Positions 1 through 7,750 of a stretch of DNA of 64,000 nucleotides are shown piece after piece; the first letter of the stretch is position 1, and every line of letters begins with the position of its first letter. Under the pieces are notes generated by a model, which saw only the letters and a program-made list of their open reading frames with translations, was not told where the DNA came from and did no database searches. Position numbers and translations under genes: made by a program. Source of the DNA: Actinocrispum wychmicini (GTDB lineage: Bacteria; Actinomycetota; Actinomycetes; Mycobacteriales; Pseudonocardiaceae); the NCBI RefSeq assembly GCF_004345645.1, contig NZ_SLWS01000017.1:62001-126000 (forward strand), written 5' to 3'.

Positions 1-365
1 AACGCCGCCCGCAGGACCGGGCTGGTGATCAGGAACGCCTCTCGCAACGCGCCCGCCAACACGTTCGGCTGCTTGTAGATCCCGTCGTTGCGGATCAGCG
101 ACCTGATCAGCACCTCCTCGGCGTCGTGGTCGCAGACCACGAACCGGGCGGCATCCAGCTCAGCCAACGCGGCAGTGATGGCTTCTACCGTGGTCGACCG
201 GGACCGGGATGCCCACCGCCGTAACCGCATGGGTAACAGTCCCGAGTACGACAGTTCCCGCTGCGACAACAGCAGGAAGTACAGACGCTGAGCCTGGCAA
301 GACAACTCCAGGAAATCCGGGTCGTCCCAAATGGACACATCGATACGAGCGTGATCACGCGCCAT
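1..365 (-). CDS. Phage/AICE replication-type protein, N-terminal part (cut by window edge)
   Basis: The frame from the ATG at 365 is open to the left edge, giving at least 121 residues. The N-terminus (MARDHARIDVSIWDDPDF, then QRLYFLLLSQ) resembles the opening of helix-turn-helix proteins encoded beside replication genes of actinobacterial phages and integrative elements. An AGAGGGG ribosome site lies 6-7 bases before the ATG. It is the last gene visible in a minus-strand run starting near 3358 and sits 11 bases after a small gene. The family match is from memory of typical sequences. The C-terminal half is missing, so a role in replication initiation is inference. Confidence 0.6.
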   Translation of the reverse strand, partial: MARDHARIDVSIWDDPDFLELSCQAQRLYFLLLSQRELSYSGLLPMRLRRWASRSRSTTVEAITAALAELDAARFVVCDHDAEEVLIRSLIRNDGIYKQPNVLAGALREAFLITSPVLRAA

Positions 366-376
366 GAGAACCCCTC

Positions 377-604
377 TTACAGGTCGGGTGGAACAACAGG
401 AAGGTGCAGCCGCGCACGGATACGCGCGGCGGTGTAGGTGGTCATGCCGGTCCGCGCCGCCACGGCGGCGTCGGTGCATCCCCGCCGATGCAGCCAGGCC
501 ACCACCAGCTCGCGAGCGTGAGTGGTCAGCTGTTCGGCCAGCAGTTCACCGCGCAGGCAACGGCGGGCGGCGTCGGCGTCCACGTGTCGGTCGGCCGGGA
601 TCAT
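377..604 (-). CDS. Small helix-turn-helix-like protein, 75 aa
   Basis: A 75-residue ORF from ATG 604. Its C-terminal half (RGCTDAAVAARTGMTTYTAA followed by RIRARL) reads like a helix-turn-helix used to choose replication or sigma-type targets. It lies in the same direction and 11 bases from the replication-like gene, within the accessory early operon. The reading frame stays open upstream of the ATG (to about 829), and the stretch just before it (WAWLAPFRTPFW) looks coding, so the true start may be further upstream at a codon I could not identify. No strong ribosome site precedes 604. Function is unknown beyond probable DNA binding. Confidence 0.5.
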   Translation of the reverse strand: MIPADRHVDADAARRCLRGELLAEQLTTHARELVVAWLHRRGCTDAAVAARTGMTTYTAARIRARLHLPVVPPDL

Positions 605-729
605 CAACGTCCGCCAAAAAGGGGTGCGGAAAGGCGCGAGCCAAGCCCATACCCCCAGGGGACGGGCTGGCCCGCGTAGGTCTGTCGGTGATGGTGCACG
701 GCCAGACGGCCGCGCGCAGGGGCGAGGGG

Positions 730-1542
730 TTATCGCGGCTCGGGGAACGTCTCGGGGCAGTCCCCGCTGGTGCGGAAGCGCAGGAACCTGACGCCCTTGC
801 CGCGCCGGTAGAGGTTCCATGCCTTGCACGCCAAAGGGACAAGCGTGGCCGGGCTCTCCATCTTGCCGGTCCGCAGGTCCTTTGACCGCTCACGCAGCGC
901 CCATACCGGGTCGTCCTCGTCCACGTGCATGCCGGAGATCAGCCGGTCGAAGAAATCCTCAGTGGCGTCCACATTAATCCGGGAGAACACCCAGTGCAGG
1001 AACGCGCCGGTCGCCGCGCGCATGATCTTGCGGGACGCCAACTGCTTGCCAGCATCCAATGACGCCCGGATACCGGGGTTGTGGGTCAGGTAGTCGTAGG
1101 CTTCCTCGTAGCTCGGGACGCGGTGCGCGCTCGTGCCGAGTTTCGATCGGACGCCCCGATCCCACTGCACGGCAAGGTTCAGCGTGGCGGTCAACGTCCT
1201 CGTGTTGCTCTCGCCCATGATGTCCAAGTGGTGGCCCAGTGTGCGCCGGTTCTGCCGGTCCATGGTGACCTGACTGTCACTGGTCAACCCGTGCACCACC
1301 ACGGCGCGGATGCTCACCCCGGAACGCGCCACGGCATGCAGCCGGTGCTGTCCGTCGAGGATCTCTCGCTGTCTGCTCCAGCGGATCGCGTCTCCGTTGA
1401 ACTGGAACTCGCCCCGGGCCATCTTGCCCGCGAGATCCCGCACGTGTTCCTCGCGCAGCTTGCGGTTGCGGGTGTTACGTCGCAACATCTGCGTGGCCAT
1501 CTCCGGCGTGATGACCACGATTTCCACGATTTCTTCGGACAC
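730..1542 (-). CDS. ParB/DGQHR-type nuclease-like protein
   Basis: Starting at the GTG at 1542 (preceded by GAAGGA) the product has 270 residues. Residues 58-70 read RQREILDGQHRLHA, the signature of the ParB-like/DGQHR domain that binds or cuts DNA or nucleotides in many mobile-element proteins. A longer upstream reading to 1677 is low-complexity and overlaps the previous gene, so I prefer the GTG. It follows the 1547-2368 gene by four bases and is probably translated from the same message. The DGQHR motif is seen directly. An enzymatic or partitioning role is inference, since ParB-like single domains in phage operons rarely have assigned functions. Confidence 0.7.
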   Translation of the reverse strand: MSEEIVEIVVITPEMATQMLRRNTRNRKLREEHVRDLAGKMARGEFQFNGDAIRWSRQREILDGQHRLHAVARSGVSIRAVVVHGLTSDSQVTMDRQNRRTLGHHLDIMGESNTRTLTATLNLAVQWDRGVRSKLGTSAHRVPSYEEAYDYLTHNPGIRASLDAGKQLASRKIMRAATGAFLHWVFSRINVDATEDFFDRLISGMHVDEDDPVWALRERSKDLRTGKMESPATLVPLACKAWNLYRRGKGVRFLRFRTSGDCPETFPEPR

Positions 1543-1546
1543 GGAT

Positions 1547-2368
1547 CTATCCTTCGCTTGTCTCGGTAGGGCGTAGCTGGGTGATCGCGGCGGCGATGAT
1601 CGCCGCGGCCTGGGTGAGATCCGCGGCGCAGGCGTCCGCGACTTGCTCCCGCTTGCGCGGCAACCGGTCGTCGGCAAACAGCCGCGCCAACCGTTGCGCG
1701 TCCTTCACAACAGCCCTTGCCGCGTCATGGCAGGAGTCCACAATGGGCCGCCGCCGGACACCCACTTGGCGCACCTGCGTGCCCAACGCGGTCGGCGTGT
1801 CTGCTGGATCGGTGGCATCCCGGCGGGACTCTGCCGGCTCGGTGGGCGTCACCTTGCGCACCACGTTCGCTCGCGAGAGGTTTCCCTCCACCTTCGCCTC
1901 GGCGAGCGCAGCCTCGTACCGTTCGTCGGACACACCATCGGTGACTGGGTAGATCGCCTTGGTCAACTCCTCCCGACCGGCGAAGTCCGCAGGTCGCCGC
2001 ACTTGATGCATGCGTGCGTCAACTGCGGTCTCGCCTCCGACAGTCGGGCCGAGTAGGTCGGTGCGGGCACCCTTCGCGGCGATCGTCCCGGCCTGCTGAC
2101 CCTTGCGGATGGCCAGACCTAGGCCCCGCTCCGCGCGGCGGGCGATTTCGGCGGCGGCCAGCTCGGCGTCCTTACCGAGCTGCTTTTGCACCGTGTAGAT
2201 TCGAACGGCTTCAGCCTGAGACTTCACCTCCACAATCTGCTCGATGTTGTTGTGCTCCAAGGCATAGTCCAACGCCGTCTTGGCGGCCTGACAGGCCCGG
2301 AGCACCTCATGCGCAGGGTCGGTCGCACGCTCGATCGCGTCCGAGGTGATGACAGCCAACTCGGTCAC
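1547..2368 (-). CDS. Hypothetical accessory-element protein, 273 aa
   Basis: A 273-residue protein starting at GTG 2368. It is charged, mostly helical in appearance (AALAEAKVEGNLSRANVV, KDAQRLARLF), with no membrane segment or catalytic motif that I recognise. Such proteins sit between recombination and ParB-like genes in actinobacterial integrative elements. The GTG overlaps the stop codon of an 18-codon ORF with a better ribosome site (see 2365-2421), so translation may be coupled. The gene is separated from the ParB-like gene downstream by four bases. Coding status is well supported by length and context; function is unknown. Confidence 0.65.
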   Translation of the reverse strand: MTELAVITSDAIERATDPAHEVLRACQAAKTALDYALEHNNIEQIVEVKSQAEAVRIYTVQKQLGKDAELAAAEIARRAERGLGLAIRKGQQAGTIAAKGARTDLLGPTVGGETAVDARMHQVRRPADFAGREELTKAIYPVTDGVSDERYEAALAEAKVEGNLSRANVVRKVTPTEPAESRRDATDPADTPTALGTQVRQVGVRRRPIVDSCHDAARAVVKDAQRLARLFADDRLPRKREQVADACAADLTQAAAIIAAAITQLRPTETSEG

Positions 2369-2421
2369 CGCGCCGCGCCATCCCGCTGAGCACCGGTCGG
2401 CACGGACTGCAACAAGGGCAT
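2365..2421 (-). CDS. Possible 18-codon leader ORF
   Basis: ATG at 2421 preceded at six bases by AAGGAG encodes MPLLQSVPTGAQRDGAAR and stops at TGA 2365-2367, which overlaps the GTG start at 2368 of the next gene (GTGA). The ribosome site is much stronger than anything before that GTG, so this may be a leader peptide that delivers ribosomes to the downstream start. It is too short for protein-level support and could be chance. Confidence 0.3.
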   Translation of the reverse strand: MPLLQSVPTGAQRDGAAR

Positions 2422-2516
2422 AGAACGCTCCTTACACAATGGATTCGCCAAGGGACGAAAGGGACCTCGCCGCTACGCGCGGCGAGGAAGGCAACTGTCC
2501 GGCATGGACCGGCCCA

Positions 2517-3005
2517 TCACGCTGTCTCGGCCGACCTACCGGCGTCGGCCGAGCGAGCAAGCAGATCACGGAGCGCGATCACGTCCAGGGCGTGAATCGG
2601 CTGCAACTTGTTGGCATTGCGCGAGGTCGTATCGTCACACCGCACGTACCGCCCGGTCGGAACCAGGATTCCCATATTCAGCAACACGTTGACGGTCGCG
2701 CCGTTCATCGACCCGCGCCGCACCCACGGCGGCAGCAACACCCGCCACCGGTTGGCGGTGGTCTGGAAGAACGGGTCCATCAACGCCGAGCTGATGATGG
2801 CCTTCACGATCTCGTCCACATGCGACTTGTTCGGCGGATCGATCGTCAACACCCGGGTGATGTGGGCCAGTTCATCGCCGTAGTCCAACGGCAACACGAC
2901 CGCCAGCCGGGAAACCTCGTCCGCCATCGCCGCCGGGTCCCCCGCAACAGCACCCGTAGCCGCGACCGTCCCCGGTGCCCGGCGGACGCGCCGGGCGGTG
3001 GTCAC
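2517..3005 (-). CDS. Hypothetical phage-like protein, 162 aa
   Basis: I start this at GTG 3005 because it forms a GTGA overlap with the stop of the upstream gene (3002-3004). Segments such as LDYGDELAHITRVL and MGILVPTGRYVRCDD look like a compact globular domain with alternating hydrophobic residues. No family is recognised with confidence. Position between a YqaJ-like domain gene and the 273-residue protein suggests a part in element replication or recombination. The start could instead lie upstream at 3050. About 90 bases of non-coding sequence separate it from the next gene. Confidence 0.55.
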   Translation of the reverse strand: MTTARRVRRAPGTVAATGAVAGDPAAMADEVSRLAVVLPLDYGDELAHITRVLTIDPPNKSHVDEIVKAIISSALMDPFFQTTANRWRVLLPPWVRRGSMNGATVNVLLNMGILVPTGRYVRCDDTTSRNANKLQPIHALDVIALRDLLARSADAGRSAETA

Positions 3006-3358
3006 CGTGTCAGCAACTTGAACGGCCGGACCGGGATCGTGTCTGAGCACTTCCGCGCGATGTCCGGATACTCGTCCTGGACCATCTTGGCCCGCAGGAT
3101 GGTGCGCTTGCCCTGCTTATAGGACACCACCGGGCGTCCGCCGAGGAGGCCGATCTCCGCATCACCCAAACGGCCCTTGATGATCGCGCTGAGGTCCTCG
3201 CACACCTGCGCGACGCGCTCCTCCTCAGCCTTGGCCGCAAGCAACGCGTGATAGATCAGGTGCAGGTCGGTCAGATCCACCCCGACCGGATCGGGCTCGT
3301 CGGGTCTGTCCCGGCCGCTGGTGTCCTCAGTGGTCGGGATATCGAGGGAAAAGGACAT
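3002..3358 (-). CDS. YqaJ exonuclease C-terminal-domain-like protein, 118 aa
   Basis: ATG 3358 has a strong AAAGGAGG site nine bases upstream. The C-terminal half (AAKAEEERVAQVCEDLSAI, RLGDAEIGLLGGRPVVSYKQ, then SDTIPVRPFKLL) closely matches the tail that follows the nuclease core in YqaJ-type viral recombination exonucleases: a helical hairpin, a strand with V(S/T)(Y/W)K, and a final RPF-L motif. The nuclease core itself is absent, so this is a stand-alone or remnant tail. It is the first gene of the minus-strand operon, opposite the XRE repressor. The match is by eye; a nuclease should not be assumed. Confidence 0.55.
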   Translation of the reverse strand: MSFSLDIPTTEDTSGRDRPDEPDPVGVDLTDLHLIYHALLAAKAEEERVAQVCEDLSAIIKGRLGDAEIGLLGGRPVVSYKQGKRTILRAKMVQDEYPDIARKCSDTIPVRPFKLLTR

Positions 3359-3871
3359 GACTGTGCCGCCTCCTTTGACGGCAGGGTTGGGCCGCAGATG
3401 GTGAACGAACGACACTGGGTGGCCAGTCACCCATCAAGATGGCCAGCCCCGGGGTAGATCAGCGAGCCGGGCCCCGAGCGACACGCCGCGCATGCCGTAG
3501 CAGAGCGCGCGACAACCACGCATCGAAGCCCCCTCACCCAATGCTCCGAACAGCGGCACCCCTGGTGCCGCATCACGTTTCGAACAAACTGTCCGTTTCA
3601 CCACAGTCCACGAACCCGACCAGTCTGTCAAGCGATCTTCACAGCTGGCACACTCTGTGTTGAACTGTCCCGCGAGGGACATCCTCACAGTTGGACACCA
3701 CTTAAACGGACACACGACACAAGAGGGGTGCCGGTCGACCCGCCACCCCTGCGAAGATCTCCAACCAGCAGACCGCCGCACTGCTCTGCACGCATGATCA
3801 GGTCCACCGCCAAGTGGGCTAGTCCTCAGCCGACCCCAGTCCGCTGGGGCATCACGCCAAGGGGGCCACCC
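3359..3871. promoter_or_regulatory. Divergent early-promoter/operator region
   Basis: About 510 bases without a convincing gene, between a minus-strand early operon and a plus-strand XRE repressor, the usual place for operators. I see a direct repeat TCACAGYTGG at 3639-3648 and 3685-3694 (46 bases apart), an imperfect inverted pair TTCACAG (3638-3644)/CTGTG (3655-3659), and an inverted GTCCGTTT (3591-3598)/AAACGGAC (3704-3711). These may bind the repressor encoded at 3872. No -10/-35 pair was assigned with confidence. Confidence 0.45.
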
Positions 3872-4258
3872 GTGCCAGCGCAAACCCACCTCGCCACACT
3901 CATCGACGCCGACCCACGACCGGTCCGACAGATCGAGCGCGACACCGGCCTCCCCGAAGGGTCGATCTCCTACTACACCCGACCGTCAACAGCCGACAGA
4001 ACCCAACGACTGCCGAAACTCAACGTCATGGAGTACATCGCCAAGGCACTCGACAAACCCCTGGAAGTCGTCACCCAGGCATGCATCCGCGACCTCGGCA
4101 TATCCATCGAACCAGCCTTCACCCCCGCAGAAGTCGACCTCATGCACCGCATCCGCGCCCTACCCGAGGCAGACCAGCAACGCATCAAGGACATCGTGGC
4201 CAGCTTCGAACGACACCCCCACCCACAGCCGGCACCACCCCAACCGTCCAAGCGGTGA
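3872..4258 (+). CDS. XRE-family repressor-like protein
   Basis: The GTG at 3872, preceded by a G-rich site, gives 128 residues. An N-terminal helix-turn-helix is visible at about residues 5-65 (RPVRQIERDTGLPEGSISYY, then a hydrophobic packing helix LNVMEYIAKALDKPLE). The C-terminal part (FTPAEVDLMHRIRALPEADQ) is the short helical tail common in single-domain XRE regulators. Divergent placement opposite the early operon suggests control of the element, as for phage repressors; that is inference. The frame extends upstream to 3728 but that part is low-complexity. Followed by roughly 160 non-coding bases. Confidence 0.7.
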   Translation: MPAQTHLATLIDADPRPVRQIERDTGLPEGSISYYTRPSTADRTQRLPKLNVMEYIAKALDKPLEVVTQACIRDLGISIEPAFTPAEVDLMHRIRALPEADQQRIKDIVASFERHPHPQPAPPQPSKR

Positions 4259-4418
4259 CCGAGGATCGTCCTGTAAGGACTACCAGCGCCAACACGAAGA
4301 ACATTCATCCGATCAACCACCGTGCGTTCGGCAGCCAGGAGGGACACCGAACACACCAGACACCGCACGGCACGGCCGCCACCGCGTAAGCCAGACGTGC
4401 ACAAGGGGAGGAACGACC

Positions 4419-4784
4419 ATGGCCCGGCACCAGCTGGTGCACCTCGTACCCAGTACCGACCTACTCCCAGACGAGCCATACCGCCTCGTCTGCGGCCCCA
4501 CCAACCTCTACTCCGTGGCCATCGCCCACGGCACCACCATCACACCCGACCTCGCCCAGTTCATCAGCGACGTCGAGCAGCACAACCGCGACAACCAACC
4601 ACCAGGCGATGACGACTCGGGGCCATCGGGTCTGTCCATCCCGGTCCAAAGGTCACGTACGACCATCGCCAACTTCTCGGTAGCCGCGCCCCTGCGCACG
4701 TTCCGCCTTCGCGACGCCGTGCTGGATTCGGGCTGGCTCCGGAGCGGGGGCGGACGTCCACCCCCAAGGTCAGGATTGGCCTAG
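4419..4784 (+). CDS. Small hypothetical protein, 121 aa
   Basis: ATG 4419 follows a good ribosome site (GGGGAGG, seven bases away). The first 60 residues (LVPSTDLLPDEPYRLVCGPT, VAIAHGTTITPDLAQFIS) look like a genuine small domain. The last third is proline/arginine rich, so the end of the frame may not reflect selection. It stops eight bases before the convergent stop of the DUF5753 regulator. No family recognised; likely an accessory-element cargo gene. Confidence 0.5.
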   Translation: MARHQLVHLVPSTDLLPDEPYRLVCGPTNLYSVAIAHGTTITPDLAQFISDVEQHNRDNQPPGDDDSGPSGLSIPVQRSRTTIANFSVAAPLRTFRLRDAVLDSGWLRSGGGRPPPRSGLA

Positions 4785-4791
4785 ACATCTA

Positions 4792-5676
4792 CTACTCATG
4801 GCCTGATGGCAACTCAGGTTCACACTCGGGCGGTTGCTCCGTACGACGGTTTTCGAGAACATCGGAGATGAGCCTTCGTGCTGCTCGCCCATAGATAGCC
4901 TGCTGGGACAGTTCGTTGAATGCCTTGGCGTAGAGGGCGATCTCTCGTGGTTGGCTAACGGCCAACTCGGCGGAGATGGTCTCGATGTTGACGAGCCGGT
5001 CATCGAAGATGATGAACTGGTTCGTGGGCACACGATACTCGGCTCCGGTCGGCAGCACGCCGAACAGGACGCGGGCAAGCGAGGTAACGGCAAGCAGCCG
5101 GTCAAGTTGGCCAATCATGATCTCAGCGTTGCCAACGGTTGTGTGCAGTGCCTGTTGGGCGACCACGAAGTGGAACCGTCGGCCGCCTCGGTACAGAATC
5201 TGCTGGCGTTCCATTCGGGTCGCTACGCCCGCTTCAAGGTCATCCGGGATGCGATAGAAGTCGATCACCCGCCCCATCACCGCTCGCGCGTACTCGGCGG
5301 TGTGGAGTATGCCGGGTATGAGGAGCGGTTCGTACCAGCGCATGAGCCTTGTCTGGGCCTCCACGATCTTAGAGGCGTGTTGACGGTGGTGGGTGCCAAC
5401 TTCCAACATCCGTCGCCACTCCACGTACATGGATTCGATGCTGCGGACGGTGGCGACCAGGTCGGATATCTGTTCTTCGGCCCCGGCGTGTCTGCACCAT
5501 GTCCGGATGTCGTCTTCGGACGGTGTTTGCTTGCCGTGTTCGATCTTTGAAACTTTTGAGCTGCTGGGCCAGCCGGCCCGGGCCGTAAGCGCCACGCCGG
5601 TTAGACCGGCGTTCCTGCGGATGTCCCGGAGCCGGTGGCCGAGTGCTTCACGGGCCTGATGTATCGAGCTTGTCAC
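4792..5676 (-). CDS. XRE regulator with DUF5753 (Scr1-type)
   Basis: A 294-residue protein. Residues about 8-60 form an XRE helix-turn-helix (ALGHRLRDIRRNAGLTGVAL, SSSKVSKIEHGKQTPSE). The rest matches the DUF5753 domain: MLRWYEPLLIPGILHT-type core (here LMRWYEPLLIPGILHTAEYA), later VGNAEIMIGQLDRLL and a C-terminal YAKAFNELSQQAIYG. This family is widespread in actinomycetes next to small DUF397 or DUF6879 genes and is described as antitoxin-like or developmental regulators. Here the partner is DUF6879, 11 bases upstream in the operon. It probably controls its own operon and the divergent one through repeats at 6550-6652; that is inference. Confidence 0.88.
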   Translation of the reverse strand: MTSSIHQAREALGHRLRDIRRNAGLTGVALTARAGWPSSSKVSKIEHGKQTPSEDDIRTWCRHAGAEEQISDLVATVRSIESMYVEWRRMLEVGTHHRQHASKIVEAQTRLMRWYEPLLIPGILHTAEYARAVMGRVIDFYRIPDDLEAGVATRMERQQILYRGGRRFHFVVAQQALHTTVGNAEIMIGQLDRLLAVTSLARVLFGVLPTGAEYRVPTNQFIIFDDRLVNIETISAELAVSQPREIALYAKAFNELSQQAIYGRAARRLISDVLENRRTEQPPECEPELPSGHE

Positions 5677-5687
5677 AGCGAGCGGTC

Positions 5688-6224
5688 TTACGCGGAGGAG
5701 GTGTGTTCGCTTGCGAGGTACTGGCGATATGGGATGGCTGCCTGCCAGACGCGGTCGCGGACGGCACGGCAGTGGGCCACGATCACCGGATCAGTGGTGA
5801 CGGCGCCGCCTGCGAACCGGCCACCGGGCTCGAACACGGTGAAGGCGACGCGCTCATCGTCGAATAGCCAGTAGTCGTCCGTCGTGAGCTCCGCTGGATC
5901 GATGAGGTGGCGCGGCAACCAGCGGATGTCTTCCCCTGCCGCGATGTTGTGCGCCGCTACGGTCAAGCCCCACCGGGTGTAGTCGCCATGGGGAACGGTG
6001 ACGACTCGCGCCCGGGTGACGCGCTTGCCGCCGCCCGTCACCTCTCGAATCAAGGCAAGCCAAGGCGCGTGCCACGCGAAGTCGTCCGGCTGCCCAGTGA
6101 GGAAGAGGCGAAATGGCACAGATTCCTCCGGGGTGTGGTAGCTGTCCTGCACTTCAAGATGAAACGCCGCATGCTTGAAGCTGTGGAACAGTTTGTCGAA
6201 CGCCTCACCCTGTAGCAGGTTCAC
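5688..6224 (-). CDS. DUF6879 family protein
   Basis: The coding frame is best started at GTG 6224 (VNLLQGEAFDKLFHSFKHAA), giving 178 residues. The sequence has the DUF6879 features: an N-terminal helix with F-H-L-E-x-x-D-x-Y (FHLEVQDSYHTPEE), a central VPHGDYTRWGLTVAAHNIAA segment, and a C-terminal WLFDDERVAF then CRAVRDRVW. The family usually sits immediately beside a DUF5753-type regulator, as here, and is thought to be the counterpart in a regulator pair; its biochemical activity is not known. It overlaps the upstream small gene by 20 bases and lies 11 bases from the regulator, so the three are one transcript. Confidence 0.82.
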   Translation of the reverse strand: MNLLQGEAFDKLFHSFKHAAFHLEVQDSYHTPEESVPFRLFLTGQPDDFAWHAPWLALIREVTGGGKRVTRARVVTVPHGDYTRWGLTVAAHNIAAGEDIRWLPRHLIDPAELTTDDYWLFDDERVAFTVFEPGGRFAGGAVTTDPVIVAHCRAVRDRVWQAAIPYRQYLASEHTSSA

Positions 6225-6531
6225 CGAACCAACTCTCCTCGTTCTTAGGGACTTCGACACAGGTCTCATGCCCGGGAATGTCCATCTGAGACAGTGCCAC
6301 GTCATCCGTGACAGGCGCACCCGACAACATGAACGTGCCCCGCCCGGTATCGCTGAGCCTGGTGCCGAGGTAGGTGTGGGGTTCCAGATGGGCCAGCAGG
6401 CGCTGGGGAATCTCGATCTTGTCGTGACCCGCCACCTTCCAGCCTTGCACCACGTAGGTACCTCGGTCAGTGGCAAACAGGGTAGGTGAGCCCCCACCCT
6501 GTGTTTCTTTGCCCAGGAACGTTAGCTGCAT
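6205..6531 (-). CDS. Small partner protein of the DUF5753/DUF6879 operon
   Basis: A 108-residue protein from ATG 6531 with an AGGGG site upstream. Strand-rich pattern (MQLTFLGKETQGGGSPTLFA, TYVVQGWKVAGHDKIEIPQR) with a final charged tail. Similar small proteins often precede DUF6879 in actinomycete genomes. First gene of the minus-strand operon, overlapping DUF6879 by 20 bases. No enzymatic motif seen. Upstream lie the paired 19-base repeats that may serve as operators. Confidence 0.65.
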   Translation of the reverse strand: MQLTFLGKETQGGGSPTLFATDRGTYVVQGWKVAGHDKIEIPQRLLAHLEPHTYLGTRLSDTGRGTFMLSGAPVTDDVALSQMDIPGHETCVEVPKNEESWFGEPATG

Positions 6532-6814
6532 GTTGTACCCCTAACTAGAAGTTTGCGCTGATTTTCTCCACCTCCTGATGGTGCCCTGACAAGCTGGCAT
6601 GCGTCAACGAATCCTAGTGGCACGAAACTTGTCGAGAAAACTCTAGCAAACTCCTGGGGCGGCGACAGCGCCGACACGTACGGTCACAAGAGCTGTCTTT
6701 GGTCGGTGACCACCCGGTGCCACCCCTGACGGCGGGCACCAAGCCACGCTGGTGAGCGGCACTAGCCGCCGTCTCCGCCTAAGCGTGCCTGCCGAACCAG
6801 AAGGGAGTGAATCG
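6532..6814. promoter_or_regulatory. Divergent promoter region with paired 19-base operators
   Basis: This 283-base gap lies between divergent operons. It contains AGTTTGCGCTGATTTTCTC at 6550-6568 and its inverted counterpart GAGAAAACTCTAGCAAACT at 6634-6652; the outer 7-mers (GAGAAAA and GCAAACT) match exactly and only the five central bases differ. One copy lies just upstream of each operon start, as expected for binding sites of the DUF5753 regulator. The regulator assignment is inference; the repeat is seen directly. Confidence 0.6.
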
Positions 6815-7105
6815 ATGAGCGCTTGGAACGTGCTGGTGGTCGCAGCGTTTGGCGGTCCGCTCCTGCTTCTCGTTGCCACGGCCTTGATCAGGATGCATCG
6901 CGGCGCGCGGCGCCACCGAGCGATGTTCGAGGACATCAACGCGCACGTGCGTGCGGTACTCGCCCAGTTTGACCAGGAGTCGGGCGACTGTCCACGGTCC
7001 CCTGTGGACGCGGGACGGCGTTCGTACCCCGACAGTCCTGTGTCCTGTCAACACAACGGAATGAAGATCGTGCTCACCCTGCGTAACGGAAAGCGGTTGC
7101 GATGA
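6815..7105 (+). CDS. Small membrane protein, 96 aa
   Basis: ATG 6815 is preceded by GAAGGGAG. Residues about 5-27 form a single hydrophobic segment (NVLVVAAFGGPLLLLVATAL) followed by a basic stretch (RMHRGARRHR), so it is likely anchored in the membrane with the body inside. The remaining region has no recognised domain. It opens the plus-strand run and shares an ATGA overlap with the next gene. An in-frame extension to 6752 lacks a ribosome site. Confidence 0.6.
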   Translation: MSAWNVLVVAAFGGPLLLLVATALIRMHRGARRHRAMFEDINAHVRAVLAQFDQESGDCPRSPVDAGRRSYPDSPVSCQHNGMKIVLTLRNGKRLR

Positions 7106-7521
7106 CCGCCTGGCATGAGCCGTGGCACGAATGTTGCACGGCTGACTGTGACTACCTGGGCACGGACGTCCTGATCGAGTTCCTAGGGGACGCGCTAACG
7201 AGGCTGTATGGGGACGAAGAGCCTGACTACGGCCCGTGCGGTGGCCTCCAGTTCCACTACACGTACATCTCTGAGGCGAGGGTGCGTGCGCTGTGTGGCC
7301 ACCCTGTTGTTGGGCTGGCTGAGCCTGGGGTCCTTCACCCCGTTCCAGGGGCTGCGTGTGGGCCGTGTCTGGAGATCTTCCAGCACGCGAGTGATACCAG
7401 GACCTTGCACGGTCTCCGGGGTGCTCAGGCTCTGGAGCTTGCGAGTCAAGGTCTGCCGCCGAAGTACACAACCGGCGGCATCGAAGCTCAACCGTTCGTG
7501 GTGGACAGCCAACATGAGTAA
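7102..7521 (+). CDS. Cysteine/histidine-rich hypothetical protein, 139 aa
   Basis: Starts by ATGA overlap with the previous gene. The N-terminus is rich in His and Cys (WHEPWHECCTADCDYL), with further Cys at CGG, ALCGHP and ACGPC, suggesting metal binding or disulfides; this is a pattern, not a family match. No signal peptide. The stop lies inside the start region of the next gene (eight-base overlap), so the genes are translated together. Function unknown. Confidence 0.55.
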   Translation: MTAWHEPWHECCTADCDYLGTDVLIEFLGDALTRLYGDEEPDYGPCGGLQFHYTYISEARVRALCGHPVVGLAEPGVLHPVPGAACGPCLEIFQHASDTRTLHGLRGAQALELASQGLPPKYTTGGIEAQPFVVDSQHE

Positions 7522-7738
7522 GCGTGCGCGTAACGCGCGTCGGCTCGCCAGCATGCTTGGCAACAAATTCAGCATCTTCGTCCGGATCTACTACGACCGT
7601 CAGATCCGCCGGTACCGGGTGGTGTGGACCAACGGCCCGGAGGCGGAGGAGTTGTTCCTCTATGCCGTGGAGTCCAGGGACGAAGTGCCCGAGCTGGACG
7701 TGGCGACTCTGCTGTGGGACAGGAAATACGCGGCTTAG
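7514..7738 (+). CDS. Small basic hypothetical protein, 74 aa
   Basis: ATG 7514 overlaps the end of the previous gene by eight bases. The product begins with a basic patch (MSKRARNARRLASML) followed by an alternating, strand-like segment (FVRIYYDRQIRRYRVVW) and an acidic C-terminus. No known motif. The overlap and the uninterrupted frame are the main support. An N-terminal extension from 7208 runs antiphase to the previous gene and is rejected. Confidence 0.5.
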   Translation: MSKRARNARRLASMLGNKFSIFVRIYYDRQIRRYRVVWTNGPEAEELFLYAVESRDEVPELDVATLLWDRKYAA

Positions 7739-7750
7739 GAAGGTGGAGCG

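Noticed and set aside
377..829. The long version (150 residues) of the small HTH gene
   Set aside because: The first 55 residues are low-complexity and overlap the ParB-like gene's 3' end; an intermediate start may exist but no start codon was found near the part that looks coding.
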